Shown here piece by piece: positions 43,470 through 54,480 of a DNA stretch of 64,000 bases. Within the stretch, counting starts at the first letter, position 1, and the number at the start of each line of letters is the position of its first letter. This DNA is from Protonemura montana (taxonomy: Eukaryota > Arthropoda > Insecta > Plecoptera > Nemouridae): contig OX387605.1 in NCBI GenBank assembly GCA_947568835.1, forward strand, positions 9,304,418-9,368,417. The letters are read 5' to 3'. The notes under the pieces are model-generated. The model searched no databases. It saw only the letters and a program-made list of their open reading frames with translations, and was not told where the DNA came from. Made by a program: the position numbers and the translations under genes.

Positions 43470-44585
43470 CCCAGCAATACCATCGTTACTACGTTAGAAC
43501 CGCACGTGATTTCCTATAATTTACCTTTAAATTTGATGCTATTGTTTTTTTCTGTAAATTTGGTCTGTTTCTTGATTTTTTCATAAAAAAATATGTATGT
43601 ATATTCGTATAAATCAACTATACCCTGCTCTGTTAGCTACAGAATTTGAAGAAGACTGCGAACAGATTTGTCGAAGTGTATCCACTTGACATGTGTTTCG
43701 ATGGCTTGCTGGGTTAGTTTCCTGGCTTGCCAGTTGGTTTGCTACCTACATTCAAAGCAGAATAACGAATATTATTGATAATTTTTGAAAATGTTTCAAA
43801 TGTTAAGAATGTAAATGGCATCTAGATAAATAACATGTGCGTAAACTCACTTTTTTACTCACTAGCTCAGTAGTAACTCAGCAATTTTTTTGTTTATTTG
43901 TGCAAGTGAAATGATCGCCTACGAAACGAAATAACTAGCAATACAACATGGGTGTGACTCTGTGAGGTGCATGCTTTCTCATACCATAACCATGTTATCA
44001 TGACAGCCAGTTGTATCGAAAGTTTTCACTTAGCAGATGAAACAGGAGATAGCTACGAGCCCTCCACCTCCAGAACAAAATCTAGAAAAATAATTTCCAC
44101 CACAGATATTGGAAAGTGTTTCTTCTGTAAGTTAGCGTTTTTAACCAGAGAAAAGGATCCTAATATAACAGAAGAGGGCCAAATTACATTGATTGTAACG
44201 ATTGACCGATTCTCTATGGGACTGATTGTTGTTAGCAGCTAGAAGCTGTACCTATCATATCATTGATGTAGCTGCTCTACTCTCAAAGTTCCCACGAATG
44301 AGACTTGTACGAACCTATAAACTCGATACTTGTACGGACTGAACTTTCATACCCGATACGTTTGCTTATGACAAATTAAATACCCATAACCCAATACCCA
44401 TAGGAGGGTTGAAATGAATGTTGCGGCTTTCGCTCAAAGAACGGTGGATCGACGAACAGCGGCGCAAGCTCAGAGTTGTTGGTGTAGGCCTGTGAACTGC
44501 AAAGTAAAGTAGTCAAATAGTCAAGAGTACTCATATTGAATTAATATCTTTTGAAACACTTAAGCTGGCTCTTAGACTAGGAAAG
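43470..44585. other. Gene-free interval
   Basis: I see no supported feature. The open frame at 43967-44242 has a CFFC pair but no recognisable domain. Confidence 0.45.
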
Positions 44586-44589
44586 TGCA

Positions 44590-44968
44590 CCAAACGGTTA
44601 GGCTTGTTAGAAACACCTGTTCTTGTCACCATATTGAATGGGTGATCATCATGCACACACGTGTCTAGGATGAGAGGTTGGAGGATTAAAGTAGACACGG
44701 TTTTAGTCGCCTTGTTAATACATTTCTCAACATGCCACTGGTCCCCTAGACGCTCTTCGAAAGGAGTAGGTTATTTGCCGGCATCTTAGCTTATGCTTAT
44801 TATGCCTTAGCTTATTTAGGTTCACCATCACCATCACCCTCATCATCACCCACTCATTTACCAACGCCACAAGGCCAGTGCCTCAGAGCCAGTTGCCAAA
44901 AATATAGTGCGTCGTTATACACAACAAATCAATCAGTACGCACAATCAATCGATCAAGCAATCAATCG
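44590..44968 (+). mobile_element. 5S-headed SINE, copy A (diverged)
   Basis: The 5' part corresponds to the 5S-like head of copies D and E (AAACACCTGTTCTTGT, then ATTGAATGGGTGA). It has the GAGAGGTTGGAGGATTAAAG word, a much altered body, a CATCACC-rich stretch and CACTCATTTACC, and it ends in the tail GTGCGTCGTTATAC plus a repeated ATCAATC. It is the most diverged of five copies. Confidence 0.7.
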
Positions 44969-45529
44969 GTATGTTTTTTTTACGTTCACGTTACTTTCTT
45001 TTTATTTCATGCCGGAACGAAGAAAACAGCGGTCATTAAACGAGTATTTTCTTCGGTTTCGTTACACGACTACGCATCCTAACATTCCTTGTCATATTTC
45101 TGCCGAAAACCAAAACCAAACCTGAAATCTGAATGATCATTTGCAATGCAGAAATGAATGTCTCGTTATGCTGTCACTAGGTCCAATTCCCATACACGAA
45201 GCCCATCCTAGTCTCGAAATCTAACGAAAAATATGTCACATAGCACAACATCGGCAACAACCAATTATCTTGGCGATGTAGCTTTAAGCAAAATACGTCC
45301 GGATAAAAGTGATTCTTGCATTGGAGTGAAATATAGTACATTTTCGTAGAAAATCGTTGGGTAGCTTCAACTAGTGCAGATACATAATAACTTCAATTAA
45401 CAATCAAGAATGTAAATTAACTGTCAGATGGACTATTTTTGTCTACTTGTTTTACGCAATTTCTTTTGAGTAATACCAGAAAAAATACGTTGAGCACTTA
45501 CCATCCTAATTAAATTTGTAAACAGCAAA

Positions 45530-45801
45530 TCAAAGTTAAGCGGCACTGCGCTGGTTCAGGTATTGGACGGGTAACCACCATACACATGACCACTTTTGTT
45601 CTAGAAAGAGGTTCAAGGGATGAAAAAAATTAGAGCTAATTTATTCGCCTTGCTTATCAACCTCTCGACAGCATGGATTTGTGGGGGAATTCTGTGTCCT
45701 TCGGAAGGGAGTTAAGCCGGTGGTCCCCTTGTTGTTCTTCGGCAGGAGTAGGCTACTTGTAGGCACTGTAGTTTAGGTACTTCGGTGCTACCGGCGGTGC
45801 T
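45530..45801 (+). mobile_element. 5S-headed SINE, copy B (both ends truncated)
   Basis: It starts inside the 5S-like head (AGTTAAGCGGCACTGCGCTG, GGTATTGGACGGGTAACC). The conserved body GCCTTGCTTATCAACCTCTC and GACAGCATGGATTTGTGG follows, then CCTTCGGAAGGGAGTTAAGC. The CATCATC/CACTCATT tail region is missing. Confidence 0.8.
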
Positions 45802-45804
45802 TCT

Positions 45805-46925
45805 GCGAAAGATGAAGGACCAACATCAAAGATGACATACCTGATAAATATGATGAGAGCAGAAAGGATCAAGTGTTGCAAACATTAGAATTCGAGAACG
45901 CCGCGATAAACACGTGCGTAGCAGAAGATGACCACCTGCACCGCGCATTTGTGCAAACATTAACTGAGGTCCTTTTGTCCTACAGATTATTATTTACTAT
46001 CAACCTAAAAGAGATTATGCAAACATTTTCTTTTCCAAATTCCAATGCCATTCTCCTATATACTAAGTTTTAGAATCTTTACTCGGAATCAAACTCTTCA
46101 AATTATTTATTTATAATTTGTCTTTATACTGAGAGTGTTGTCAGTTTAGCATAATAAGTTGTAGCTTAGTTCAAGATAACAGCACAAAGCAGCACATTCA
46201 TCTTTTCTGACTTTTGGTAATTTTTGCTGACAATATGCAATAAAAAGAAGCATGCGACAATGTTTTAACGATTGACAGAATTCCTCGCCTTCTCATTTTC
46301 TGGAGGTAAGTTGGTGGTCCAGCCCAAAGGATTCATAAACTGTGTTGATTATTTAAAAACCGGACCTGCACTCAGTACCATTCCTTAACTAAGTGCACCT
46401 TCCTTGCGTAATACAACATTTGAGATCTCATATCTGCAATTTTTACGGTGGTTATACCTTCATAACGTCTTTTACGTATCACAATTTAAGCATGGCTCTA
46501 AATCGACATGAAAATTGTCTAACAAACACTTTTAACAGATCAGAAGCATATTTATATATTTTTATCTCAATGTTTGGTTGTTTATTTAATGTTATATTGT
46601 ATAAAGCGGGCCCTCGATTAGCCAAATATGCGCCCGGATCTTCTCGGGGAGCAATATTGCCCACTGGTTACACCAGTAAAGATGTAATACTAGAAATACT
46701 ATAAATAGGAAAAAAGTGCATTTACCTGATTTGAGGAAAAATACATTTCGATGGCTTGTTTTAGCAATTATGTAAAGCACTTACACATCGTTTTTTCTTT
46801 ACAAAGCAAATTTTTTTTTTTTTTTTTTAACTTCGATCCGTTGAGATATATTACCCGTACATCTACCACATCTCCACATCTACATATCTACCCAGTCTAT
46901 TCTGAACCAAGTTCACGCTTCAAAA
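45805..46925. other. Gene-free interval
   Basis: No exon, RNA or repeat here is recognisable apart from a poly-T run at 46811-46829. Open frames at 46393-46704 and 46479-46664 lie on opposite strands of the same DNA and resemble nothing known. Confidence 0.45.
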
Positions 46926-46934
46926 CCGTCGAAA

Positions 46935-47155
46935 ACCAAACGTGAAATCGTCTTTTGGTACCAGGCGCTCAGCCGACAAAAGAATGCCGACCGAGCCCGG
47001 TGCATCACAGTGGTCTTGACGTCACACCACGTGCTCGACCGATCCCTCCCTAGAGTATCGATCGTCTGAAGCTTGGATCCCATTGGCTGACTGGTTTTTG
47101 ACGTTTATGGATGTGACAAAGAGCGATGGCGGCCGCTGCTGCTGAGTGTTAGCCA
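46935..47155 (+). repeat. Promoter-like repeat, copy 1
   Basis: It shares a 215-bp layout with copy 2 at 49.4 kb. Matching blocks are GTACCAGGCG, AGCCGACA-AAGA, a CRE TGACGTCA (47017-47024), an E-box CACGTG (47028-47033), TCGATCG-CTGAAGC, an inverted CCAAT box ATTGGCTGAC (47082) and an ATG-GCG start-like word (47126) that also fits a YY1 site. The reading frame from that ATG has only eight codons. Confidence 0.75.
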
Positions 47156-47459
47156 GGTCAGGAGACACGGAAAATTTTCGCAATTTTATTATTATAACTG
47201 CGTATTTTTAAGTCACATCATCATAGCATACGATCCAAGTCGTACCATCTGATACCAAGTGATGCATATGTGAGTTTTACCACAAGCCCCTGGTCATTTG
47301 GATGCGTCGGGACTCGAGCACAATTTACCCGTAATATTCGAAGAAACTGTGCATAAACATAATTTTAAGGTTTTAAAAACGTTTATACAAAGTTTATTTA
47401 CATATAACGGGTAAAGTGAGCTTAAAAATCGTGAATTTTGTGAAGAAATCGTAATTTGA

Positions 47460-48190
47460 AAGACGGATGTTTTTCTCTCAAACCGTAAAAGTTCCAAACA
47501 TAAAATGTTTCATCAGCAACAATATATTCAAGAACTATATAACCTGAAAGTTTTAACTCATAATTTAAATATAGAGCGTAGTTACACGCTTGCAAAGTGC
47601 CAATTGTTTTATAATAACTGTTCAAAACTGGTCAAACGCATTGGAAAACGCAACTGCGATTTTTTTCAAACCTTGGAGAGTGCCAAAAATAAAATGTTGG
47701 ACCAGCTAAGATTCAAAGAAGGAGGACTTCTTCTGAGAGTTAAGATTTTTATTTAAATATGGAGCATATATTGTATGCTCATGTTTGCTCATATATCGTT
47801 TAAGTCGGATACATTGATAAAGTGCGTACAAGTTGTATGTTAAGCACGCGAAGACGTAAAACGTTCGTTTCCTCAAAAACGTGAAAAGTGTCAAATATAC
47901 AATTTTGCAGCAGATAAAATATATTTATGAAAATTTTCTCCTAAAAGTGTCAGCTAGTTATTAGAATATTGAGCATAGTAAATACTAAAGACGAAAGACA
48001 CATGAATAGTGTCAATTGTGCATTTTTAACATCCTACATTTTTAACACATGGGCGAAAGATTTTTTTTTTTAAATGTGCCAAGAACCAAAGATACAATTT
48101 AGCTCTAGCAATTATTCAAACAAGAACAGCTCTTCCTGAAAGTTTTAGCTAATTATTTCATCATAGAGCGTAGTTATATCGCTTGCCATG
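47460..48190. repeat. Degenerate tandem array, about four units of about 195 bp
   Basis: A shared order of words recurs at about 47487, 47678, 47882 and 48072: AGTGCCAAA-like start, ATACAAT/ATAAAATG, a purine-rich stretch, GAAAGTTTTAGCTAATTATT-like word, then ATAGAGCGTAGTTA with CGCTTGC. Each is preceded by a GCGA-TTTTTTT-CAAA block. Start-to-start distances are about 191, 204 and 190. Units 1 and 4 are most alike (ATAGAGCGTAGTTA appears in both). This is an old satellite-like array; no coding frame spans it. Confidence 0.65.
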
Positions 48191-48285
48191 GGCGTCCGGA
48201 GGGCGGGGGAGGGGGGAGGGGGGGGGGGGGGGGGTGGGGGGCTGCAAGGGGGTGCAAGGGGGTGCGCTTGCACCCCCCTGGAAAT
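48190..48285. repeat. Long G tract and hairpin (possible transposon terminus, G-quadruplex former)
   Basis: A run of almost only G (about 48198-48241) is followed by GGGTGCAAGG words and a perfect hairpin, GGGGGTGC (48258-48265), loop GCTT, GCACCCCC (48270-48277), then CTGGAAAT. The leading GGGCGTCCGGAGGG and the closing CACCCCCCTGGAAA resemble the end region of repeats seen in many invertebrate genomes; I cannot name the family. Confidence 0.55.
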
Positions 48286-48671
48286 AACATTCGCCGTCGC
48301 CTCTGTGCAGGACATTTCGTAACAGGGTGCTTGTTTCGCTCCACGCAACGAAATCAATTTTTAATTTTTGCTGGCAGCGAACAAAGTATTGGTCCAGATT
48401 CCTTATTTCAAAAGAATCGGTAAGCTGGCATCTTGTTTTTGACGGCTATCTTGCAGAAAATCCGCGCCCATCCAGAGCAGAATTACTTATTTCGCTTTAG
48501 TGCTGGTCGCCGGGAAACAAGTCCACTGGTTAAAATTTAACTCGGCAGTCAAAAAAGCAGAAATATCTCTCTCCGTGTGAGAGACCAACCAACCCAACCC
48601 CATTGGCAATTTAAATCTGTGCTTTAAACCATTTCACATGGTTGTCAGCTTTTGGATTTGACTTCTGAAAT

Positions 48672-49077
48672 ATGGGTGACCATCATACACATGACCAGTT
48701 CTGTTCGGGAGAGAGGTTAGAGGGTTGAAAGTTAGTTCAGCAACTTGACTCGCCTTGCTTATCAACCTCTCGACAGCATGGATTTTTGGAGGAATCCTGT
48801 GGTTCGAGTTGTACCGTCCTTCAATTTTTTCAATTGCTGTAAATTGTTCAATTGTTCAATTGCGGAGGGGACGTTAAGCCAGTGGTCCCATTGGTGCTCG
48901 TCGACAGGAGTAGGCCACGTGCACCGGGTTTCCCCTCCTCCCTTCTTAATTAGGAAGGTAAATCATCATTCTCGTCATCACTCACTCATTTACCGGCACT
49001 ATTAGACCAGTCCCACATTGTCCGTTGTCAAAACAGTGCGTCGTTAAACGTCACTAATCAATCAATCATTCAATCTA
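48672..49077 (+). mobile_element. 5S-headed SINE, copy C (5' truncated, full 3' tail)
   Basis: It begins at the last part of the 5S-like head (ATGGGTGACCATCATACACA). The conserved body GCCTTGCTTATCAACCTCTC with GACAGCATGGATTT is intact. A local AATTGTTC duplication splits the CCTTC-GGAGGGGACGTTAAGCC motif. The tail is the best preserved: CATCACTCACTCATTTACCG, CAGTGCGTCGTTAAACGTCA, then a repeated ATCAATC ending near 49077. Confidence 0.85.
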
Positions 49078-49399
49078 TAAGATCTGTAAGATCACACTAC
49101 AACGCAGAAAATATCATATCTTGTAAAGGTTTGCAACAAGCTTTGCAACAAAAGTCAGAATATCACATATTTTTATCTCCCGATCGGTCCTATTTTGAGG
49201 CGTTTGCCTATGCCTAAAATTCAAAGTTATATTTCATAAAATTGTGTCAAGTAGCTGGGAACGAATGACGTTGTCAAGAAATTTAGTTTGCCTGTGAAAG
49301 CTTTGAAGCAACTCGTGGTACGCGTGAGTGCCACGGGACTGCCTATACGTACGGTTAATCCAACCATGACAAGTTTCAACTGAAATAATCGTCTAAAAC

Positions 49400-49615
49400 G
49401 AGGCGAAAAATTGTCTCTTCGTACCAGGCGAGTAGCCGACAGAAGAGTATCGCCTGAAACCTACTGCATCGCTGTGCAAGTGACGTCACAACACGTGCTC
49501 GATCGTCCCCGCCTCGTACTTTCGATCGACTGAAGCTCGGCTCCTATTGGCTGACCGGTTTTCGAAGTGGATCGAGGTGATAACAGCAATGGCGTCCTCA
49601 GCTGCTATCACAGAC
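49400..49615 (+). repeat. Promoter-like repeat, copy 2
   Basis: Homologue of copy 1 at 46.9 kb. CRE TGACGTCA is at 49481-49488, E-box CACGTG at 49492-49497, inverted CCAAT ATTGGCTGAC at 49546 and ATGGCG at 49589. CRE-to-E-box (11), CRE-to-CCAAT (65) and CRE-to-ATG (108 against 109) distances are essentially the same in both copies. From the ATG the frame is 20 codons (MASSAAITDQM...). Confidence 0.75.
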
Positions 49616-49795
49616 CAAATGTTTTCCAGGCATGCAGATGCTAAAGAACTGTAAATTCTCGTACTTTAATTGCGGATGTTTAATTAGATTCATTTTAACT
49701 ATGTTAGCATTTGTTAGATGTGAGTGTTCTTGACCAAATCAAGTCACACAGCGGGTCCAATTGCTTGCGAGCCCTCCTCGAATCGTCACACCGGA

Positions 49796-50158
49796 CGGTT
49801 TGGCGTGTTGGAAACACCGGTTCTTGTGAGATCACCGACGTTAAGCAACACTGCGCTGAGTTAGGTATTGGATGGGTGACCGTCATACACATGACTAATT
49901 GTCTTCGGGAGAGAGATCGGGGGGATGAAAGTAAATACAGTAACTTCAATCGCCTTGCTTATCAACCTCTCGACAGCATGGATTTGTGGTGGAATCCTGA
50001 TGTTCGAGTTGTACCGTCCTTCGGAAGGGACGTTAAGCCGGTTGTCCCTTTGTTGCTCTTCGACATGAGTAGGCTACATGCCGGCACCGGGTTTCCCCTC
50101 TTTCCTTCTAGGCTAGGTTAGGTTTATCATCATTCTCAACATCATCCACTCATTCTCT
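49796..50158 (+). mobile_element. 5S-headed SINE, copy D (complete head)
   Basis: The head (about 49796-49884) follows animal 5S rRNA closely: GGTTTGGCGTG, ACACCGGTTCTTGTGAGATC, ACCGACGTTAAGCAACACTG, GGTATTGGATGGGTGACC. It keeps the internal control region. The body GCCTTGCTTATCAACCTCTC, GACAGCATGGATTTGTGG and CCTTCGGAAGGGACGTTAAG follows, then CACCGGGTTTCCCCTC and a CATCATC/CACTCATT 3' part. The GTGCGTCGTTAAA tail is absent. Confidence 0.9.
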
Positions 50159-50237
50159 TAAATGATGTTTTAAGCTTCTAATTTATAGCTGTTTTTAGCT
50201 GTTAAGCTGTTTTTACAAGCTAATATTTAATACTGAG

Positions 50238-50462
50238 TGGTTTGGCGTGCTGGAAACACCGGTTCTCGTGAGATCACCGACGTTAAGCAACACTGCGCTA
50301 GGTCAGGTATTGAATGGGTGACCATCATACACATGATCAGTTCGGGAGAGAGGTTGGAGGAATGAAAGGTCATTTTACCGCAACTTCATTAGCCTTGCTT
50401 ATCAAACACTCGACTGCATGGATTTGTGGAGGAATCCTGCTGTTCGAGTTGCACCTTCCTAA
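50238..50462 (+). mobile_element. 5S-headed SINE, copy E (3' truncated)
   Basis: The complete 5S-like head (50238-50332: ACACCGGTTCTCGTGAGATC, ACCGACGTTAAGCAACACTG, ATTGAATGGGTGACC) and part of the body (CTTGCTTATCAA, CATGGATTTGTGGAGG, GAGTTGCACCTTCC) are present. It lies 80 bp after copy D in the same direction. Confidence 0.88.
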
Positions 50463-53040
50463 AAGCCTTCCTGAAAAATACCTACATTTCAGCCGAACTT
50501 CTCCATTTCTATTCTCACCGTTTTCACAATGCTAAATGCCAGTTAAATAAGCAGGTTAAGATGAAAACAGAAGTATCTGATAAGGTGTAACCATGGGGAT
50601 GAGTATCATGAATTAAGTTGGACATATTAAAACTGCCCGTTGGAAGAAATGTTGCCCAAAGTTGTATATGCACTCCCAAGTAAATGTCATAAAGGAAAGA
50701 AATTAGATTCACAGTTTTGTCAAAGGTTGACAAAAACAAAACCATTTCCAAACTTTTAACTCTTTTTTATTTTTATCTTTTAAAGTTGATGGGTTTAATG
50801 CTTATTGAATGGCAAACATTATAATACGTGAAGGCAATTTTTATCACCAACTCTCTTATCCCTATGGGGATGAGAGGGATTGCTACATGAATACTACCAT
50901 GTAGAAAGCGTGTTTACCTTATTCAGTGCGAAAAGATAAGATATGCTTCAAAAATAATTAATGACAGAAAAATATAAGATACAATAATTTAAAATCAATA
51001 TGAACATAATATAAAACTCATATAGACATAATTAAACAAAATAAAATAACGACGGTCGTCTTCTGGACGCTACGTCGTTATCATTGTGCCATTAAAGTGC
51101 TCAATTACACAAGTTTACCCCGAAGTTCTTAATTCACTGAGGTCTGCCACCCATTTCTCTTGTATTTATAGCAAAATTACATTGTTTCATCATCAAAAGT
51201 CACCTTTAAATTCACTGCCATCCAAAAATGAACCGTCGTCAAAATGAATTTCTGTTCATTTGGTTTTATCAAGTGTGGACTGACAGTCCCATTGGGTGAT
51301 ACATCTCAGTCACAAAGATCAAAATAATTCTCAAAATGCTTTACTTTTTAAAACAACTTTCAACCCTCGTATTAGATCATGCAGTACTCATACTGTATGC
51401 TGGTATAAGGGCAAATTACCACCCTTTTTTATGACTAGAACTCGTAATAATTATGAAAATACTGTTTGAAAGCTCAGAAATGGTAGTAGATATATCAGCT
51501 TAGCTAAAAATTCATTTGTATTCAAAAATTAAAGCGCGCATGCATTGGTATGCCCTCAAAGGCAGCGAGCGAGCGAACTGATTATTGTGGTGTAATAATA
51601 TGTAGCTTCTTTTACCGCCAATCCACAAATCTAAGCGCAAGCGATTTGAGGTATGCGTAAATTTTACCGCCCTTGGAATCGGCAGAAAAAAAAATCAGAA
51701 ATGGTGGTAATGGTGTCTTACCACCTGTGTTACCACCATGCCTCTTAGCGTTAACAAACAAAAAACATTTTCTTATTGGCCGTTGCCAAGCAAAAAAAAA
51801 ATAAACACACACATACAATTTAAATGACTGTTAGGTTTGCAACGGAACACTGAAAAATCGGCTCTTATATTGAAGAGTCATAGGATATAATCATAAAGTA
51901 GATTCATATGATAGTATAGTTCTGCAGAGTCAGAGCCTTACTGTTGAACTGTCTGCTGAGCAAACGAGCCGGCAACACGTGGTAACGGCAGGTGCCACAC
52001 GATAACACTTGCAGGGACAGTGGAATTCAAGAATTCAACAAACTAAAGCGAAAGCGACGCAACGACGACTTCGACAAGGATTTTGGGTCTTGATTTATGT
52101 TTAATTTAACAGTTTGTTAAATCAGGGGTGGGGCATCGACGCGTGTTTCTTTTCCTCTCAATTTGTAACTGAGTTATGCAAATTCAAAGTTTCAAGTCGT
52201 TCTAGCGGCTTATGTAGAATTTCAAGCAAAATTGAGTGTTAAAAGTGTAGGTTGATCTACTAAAACATAGGCCACATAGGCTTAAACGTGAAATTCATCT
52301 TGTGTTTTGTACCCGAGGGTGAGGACGACGATGGATTTAGTCAACCGTAGTCAACGCCGACTCTCAAGAAAGCCATGGCAGTAGTTGCAAATGATTTAGG
52401 ATTTTTTTAAAGGTTTCATGATTTTTTGATCTCGTTAGTACGTTTTATTTGAAATTATGAAAATGGCATAAATATGATTGGTAAACACTTCTATATTTAA
52501 TTGTAAAAAGTGAATGTGTTATAATATGATTATAGTTAAAGTAAAATATAAATATGCTTGTTAACAATTACCACGGAATAAAACCCATGGTACAAAACTA
52601 TGGTAAAAACCCTGTTGTAAATAGTTTTTTTCAATAACCATGGTACTTTTCAATACTATTTTTACTATATGAAGGAGCAAGGCCAGACAAAATGCTATTT
52701 CAGGCGAGAGCGAGGTACATTTTGTCGCCCCTCTCCACCCTTTGCTGATAGTCGTAGTATGGAGCAGCAAGCGGAGCGAAATCTTCAATTTCACTTACCC
52801 AAACTAAAATCGCTTTTGTGTGCGTGTTTTGTTTGTTTGTTTGTTTGGATATTTGTACGCGCTCTAGCGGCCAAACGCTCCGATTTAAACAAAAAATGCA
52901 GAGCACATTTTTGTGTTCTTGTCGTAAATGTATGTATTACATAAAATAAAATAAATACTTTAAAGATTCCAGATATCTGCCAATCAAATAGTGCTGCTTG
53001 AAACCAATTGTTAGATTAATTACAGCTGGCGGCTCTGGGA
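50463..53040. other. Gene-free interval
   Basis: About 2.6 kb of AT-rich DNA with no supported gene. Three CCATGGTA/CTATGGTA words cluster at 52585-52645. The open frames at 52561-52794 and 52669-52944 overlap on opposite strands and resemble nothing known. Confidence 0.45.
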
Positions 53041-53049
53041 TATGAATTA

Positions 53050-53130
53050 CACGTGGTAGAGCGGGTATACACCCAACGAATCCAACGAATTCTTAGATAC
53101 CGACTTCGAATCTCGTCGACGCCATCAACG
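53050..53130 (+). repeat. tRNA-like SINE head (weak)
   Basis: An A-box-like TGGTAGAGCGGG and a B-box-like ACTTCGAATCTCG stand about 45 bases apart, as in a tRNA gene. Stems do not pair, so it is a SINE head or pseudogene rather than a tRNA. Confidence 0.4.
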
Positions 53131-53989
53131 GCGATTGACAGATTTATGCCTTTTTGGCGTTTGATTTTGGTGGAAGGCAGATGTTTTTTAAGAGGAAAAA
53201 TGTGGAAGCTATGATTAAACGGAAAGATGAATCTAGAAAAACGTCTTCGATGCTCCTGATTCGGATTCTGTACCCGAAGTAGCGAATTAAATGTAATTCT
53301 TTAATTTGTCAAAACAAGACTGCGAACGTAGCAGCTCTCGTGATGCTGTCCGATCCACGTGGGGGGTACATTGCGATCGAGTATAGTCCAGGGAATGTAC
53401 TTTTACATATTTTTTAACATTAGGCGTCCGTACATTACGCGTTTCAACATCCTAGTTGGCCACAGCTGGCTAGTACTAATTAATGGATTACATTTGGTAC
53501 CCAACAGAGTAACGACTATTTATGTGCACAAACGTGTGATACTGTATAGTTTTTTTATACATACAAAGTTGAAAATTCGACATAAACAATGTAAATAAAC
53601 AAAATAAGCACTTAAAATACATACATATACAAATATACATATACACATAAACAAATACGGACATGAATACAAAATATGTTGACAGATAAATATCCGGGTT
53701 ACCGACCGAAGTCCAGCATTGATTGATCGAGTACATTGGATATCCAACAGATTGCGCTGGGGGTCACTTTGCGTCTTAACACGACTGCGTGTTCGGTGAA
53801 ACTTAACAAATACGAGTAAATTGGGGCACTATGATCGTGTATAGGGCTTGAACTGGCGTTCCTCTAGTTAGCCTCTAAAGCAAAAGGTGAAAGCCCATAT
53901 TTTTGGGTTGTCGGGTACTTTTGCACTGCTTACTGTGGCGAACTAGTACCTCTGCTCTGCTAGGTGTGGTGGTAGCTCTTGCTTGCGAG

Positions 53990-54114
53990 GACGAATAATA
54001 ATTTACCGTGATATTTTAATCATTTTAAGAGATAAATTCCCGGACTGCCCATTCTCAAACGAAGTAAATAGAGGGTGTGGTCAAAGTCATGTAGCGATCC
54101 AGTAAGCCGGGTTT
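53990..54114 (+). repeat. Dispersed direct repeat, copy 1
   Basis: It matches 54913-55038 in order and spacing: AATAATTTACCGTGATATTT, TTTTAAGAGATAAATT, then AGAGGGTGTGG, CATGTAGCGATCC and GTAAGCCGGG. The middle 30 bases have diverged. Confidence 0.75.
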
Positions 54115-54158
54115 TTTAAACATGAAATTCAAATAGGTTCATTTTTTTCTAAATTGTA

Positions 54159-54250
54159 TGGCCGTCTGCGTGGCACATCGGTATTGTCGCTGCTTCAATA
54201 AGGCAATGGTATCCGATACCTGGATCGAATCCACTCGACGGAGGAACCTT
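54159..54250 (+). repeat. tRNA-like SINE head
   Basis: GTGGCACATCGGTA fits an A box and GGATCGAATCCA fits a B box, about 55 bases apart, a spacing like tRNA-Leu or tRNA-Ser. No full cloverleaf can be drawn. It lies between the two direct-repeat copies. Confidence 0.5.
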
Positions 54251-54480
54251 TTTACCTTTGAAATACGACGTCTAACATCCTCACGTGGGAGCTGGAGTCG
54301 GGTGACTTAAATATCTCCAAAATGGAGAAAGAAGCACGTGTCCGCTGGGTCGTGCGGATAAAGGCATCGAATTCATCAGTCAAAGGATTGACGAAATACT
54401 GAGTTCGAAGCAAGTATGTGCCAAATCGCAGTTTCACACACGTGTCATTTTTTTTTGGGCGTATGATTTAGACAGTAGCA

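Noticed and set aside
43967-44242. Frame with CFFC as a possible zinc-finger transposase piece
   Set aside because: There is one cysteine pair, no second pair or histidines, and no match to a known family.
46393-47894. Small open frames across the tandem array and upstream
   Set aside because: They lie in AT-rich and repeat DNA, are on both strands, and are not preserved between repeat units.
49796-50332. Genuine 5S rRNA genes
   Set aside because: Only the 5' two-thirds of 5S is present, with changes, and it runs on into a shared non-5S body and tail, which is SINE structure.
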